A stretch of DNA of 5,386 nt from an uncultured Shinella sp. (lineage in GTDB: Bacteria > Pseudomonadota > Alphaproteobacteria > Rhizobiales > Rhizobiaceae): the NCBI GenBank assembly GCA_946886325.1, contig CAMPIK010000213.1, positions 1 to 5,386 on the forward strand, given 5' to 3'. Both the position numbers and the translations under genes were made by a program. Position 1 is the first letter of the stretch, and each line of letters starts with the position of its first letter. This document shows, piece after piece, positions 5,383-5,386 of the stretch. The notes beneath the pieces were generated by a model. The model was not told where the DNA came from. It saw only the letters and a list, made by a program, of their open reading frames with translations, and made no database searches.

Positions 5383-5386
5383 GGCG

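Noticed and set aside
1..5386. Window length of 5386 nt equals the phiX174 genome length
   Set aside because: Coincidence: composition and gene content are those of a GC-rich bacterial chromosome, with no microvirus genes.
1..5386. Mobile elements, CRISPR arrays, tRNA or rRNA genes
   Set aside because: I saw no transposase or integrase frame, no regularly spaced repeats and no recognisable structural RNA. The composition looks even across the window.

Overview
The window reads as chromosomal DNA of an alphaproteobacterium, most likely a member of the Rhizobiaceae (Rhizobium / Ensifer / Agrobacterium / Shinella type). The basis is high GC, strong G/C third-position codon use, a textbook EcfG-type general-stress promoter (GGAAC-N16-CGTT) and a gene neighbourhood that I recall from rhizobial genomes. 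The genus cannot be fixed from the sequence alone.

Layout. (1) Positions 1-638, plus strand: the C-terminal part of an FAD-dependent amine / D-amino-acid oxidoreductase of the DAO family, cut by the window edge. (2) Positions 647-1024, minus strand: a small PRC-barrel protein, convergent with the oxidoreductase. Its own promoter is a perfect match to the alphaproteobacterial EcfG (RpoE2) consensus. (3) Positions 1025-1251: a divergent regulatory region. It holds that promoter, a second weaker EcfG-like element facing the other way, a 14-bp imperfect direct repeat, and a hairpin that places a Shine-Dalgarno sequence in its loop. (4) Positions 1252-1959, plus strand: a DUF1045 protein of the 2H phosphoesterase type, with one atypical active-site motif. 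(5) Positions 2049-5382, plus strand: a very tightly packed operon, puuE-uraD-alc-allA-uraH, with junctions that overlap or are separated by at most 1 nt.

How the genes work together. The operon encodes every enzymatic step from 5-hydroxyisourate to glyoxylate. UraH hydrolyses 5-hydroxyisourate to OHCU. UraD decarboxylates OHCU to (S)-allantoin. PuuE, the metal-independent polysaccharide-deacetylase-like allantoinase, makes allantoate. Alc releases urea and (S)-ureidoglycolate. AllA releases the second urea and glyoxylate. No urate oxidase (PuuD, UaZ or HpxO type), xanthine dehydrogenase, transporter, urease or dedicated regulator is present here; these must lie outside the window if the pathway is complete.

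I see no mobile element, CRISPR array, tRNA or rRNA. The core pathway is known biology. The points most worth a second look are the DUF1045 protein with its HxN motif beside the ureide operon, and the stress-type promoter architecture between it and the PRC-barrel gene.
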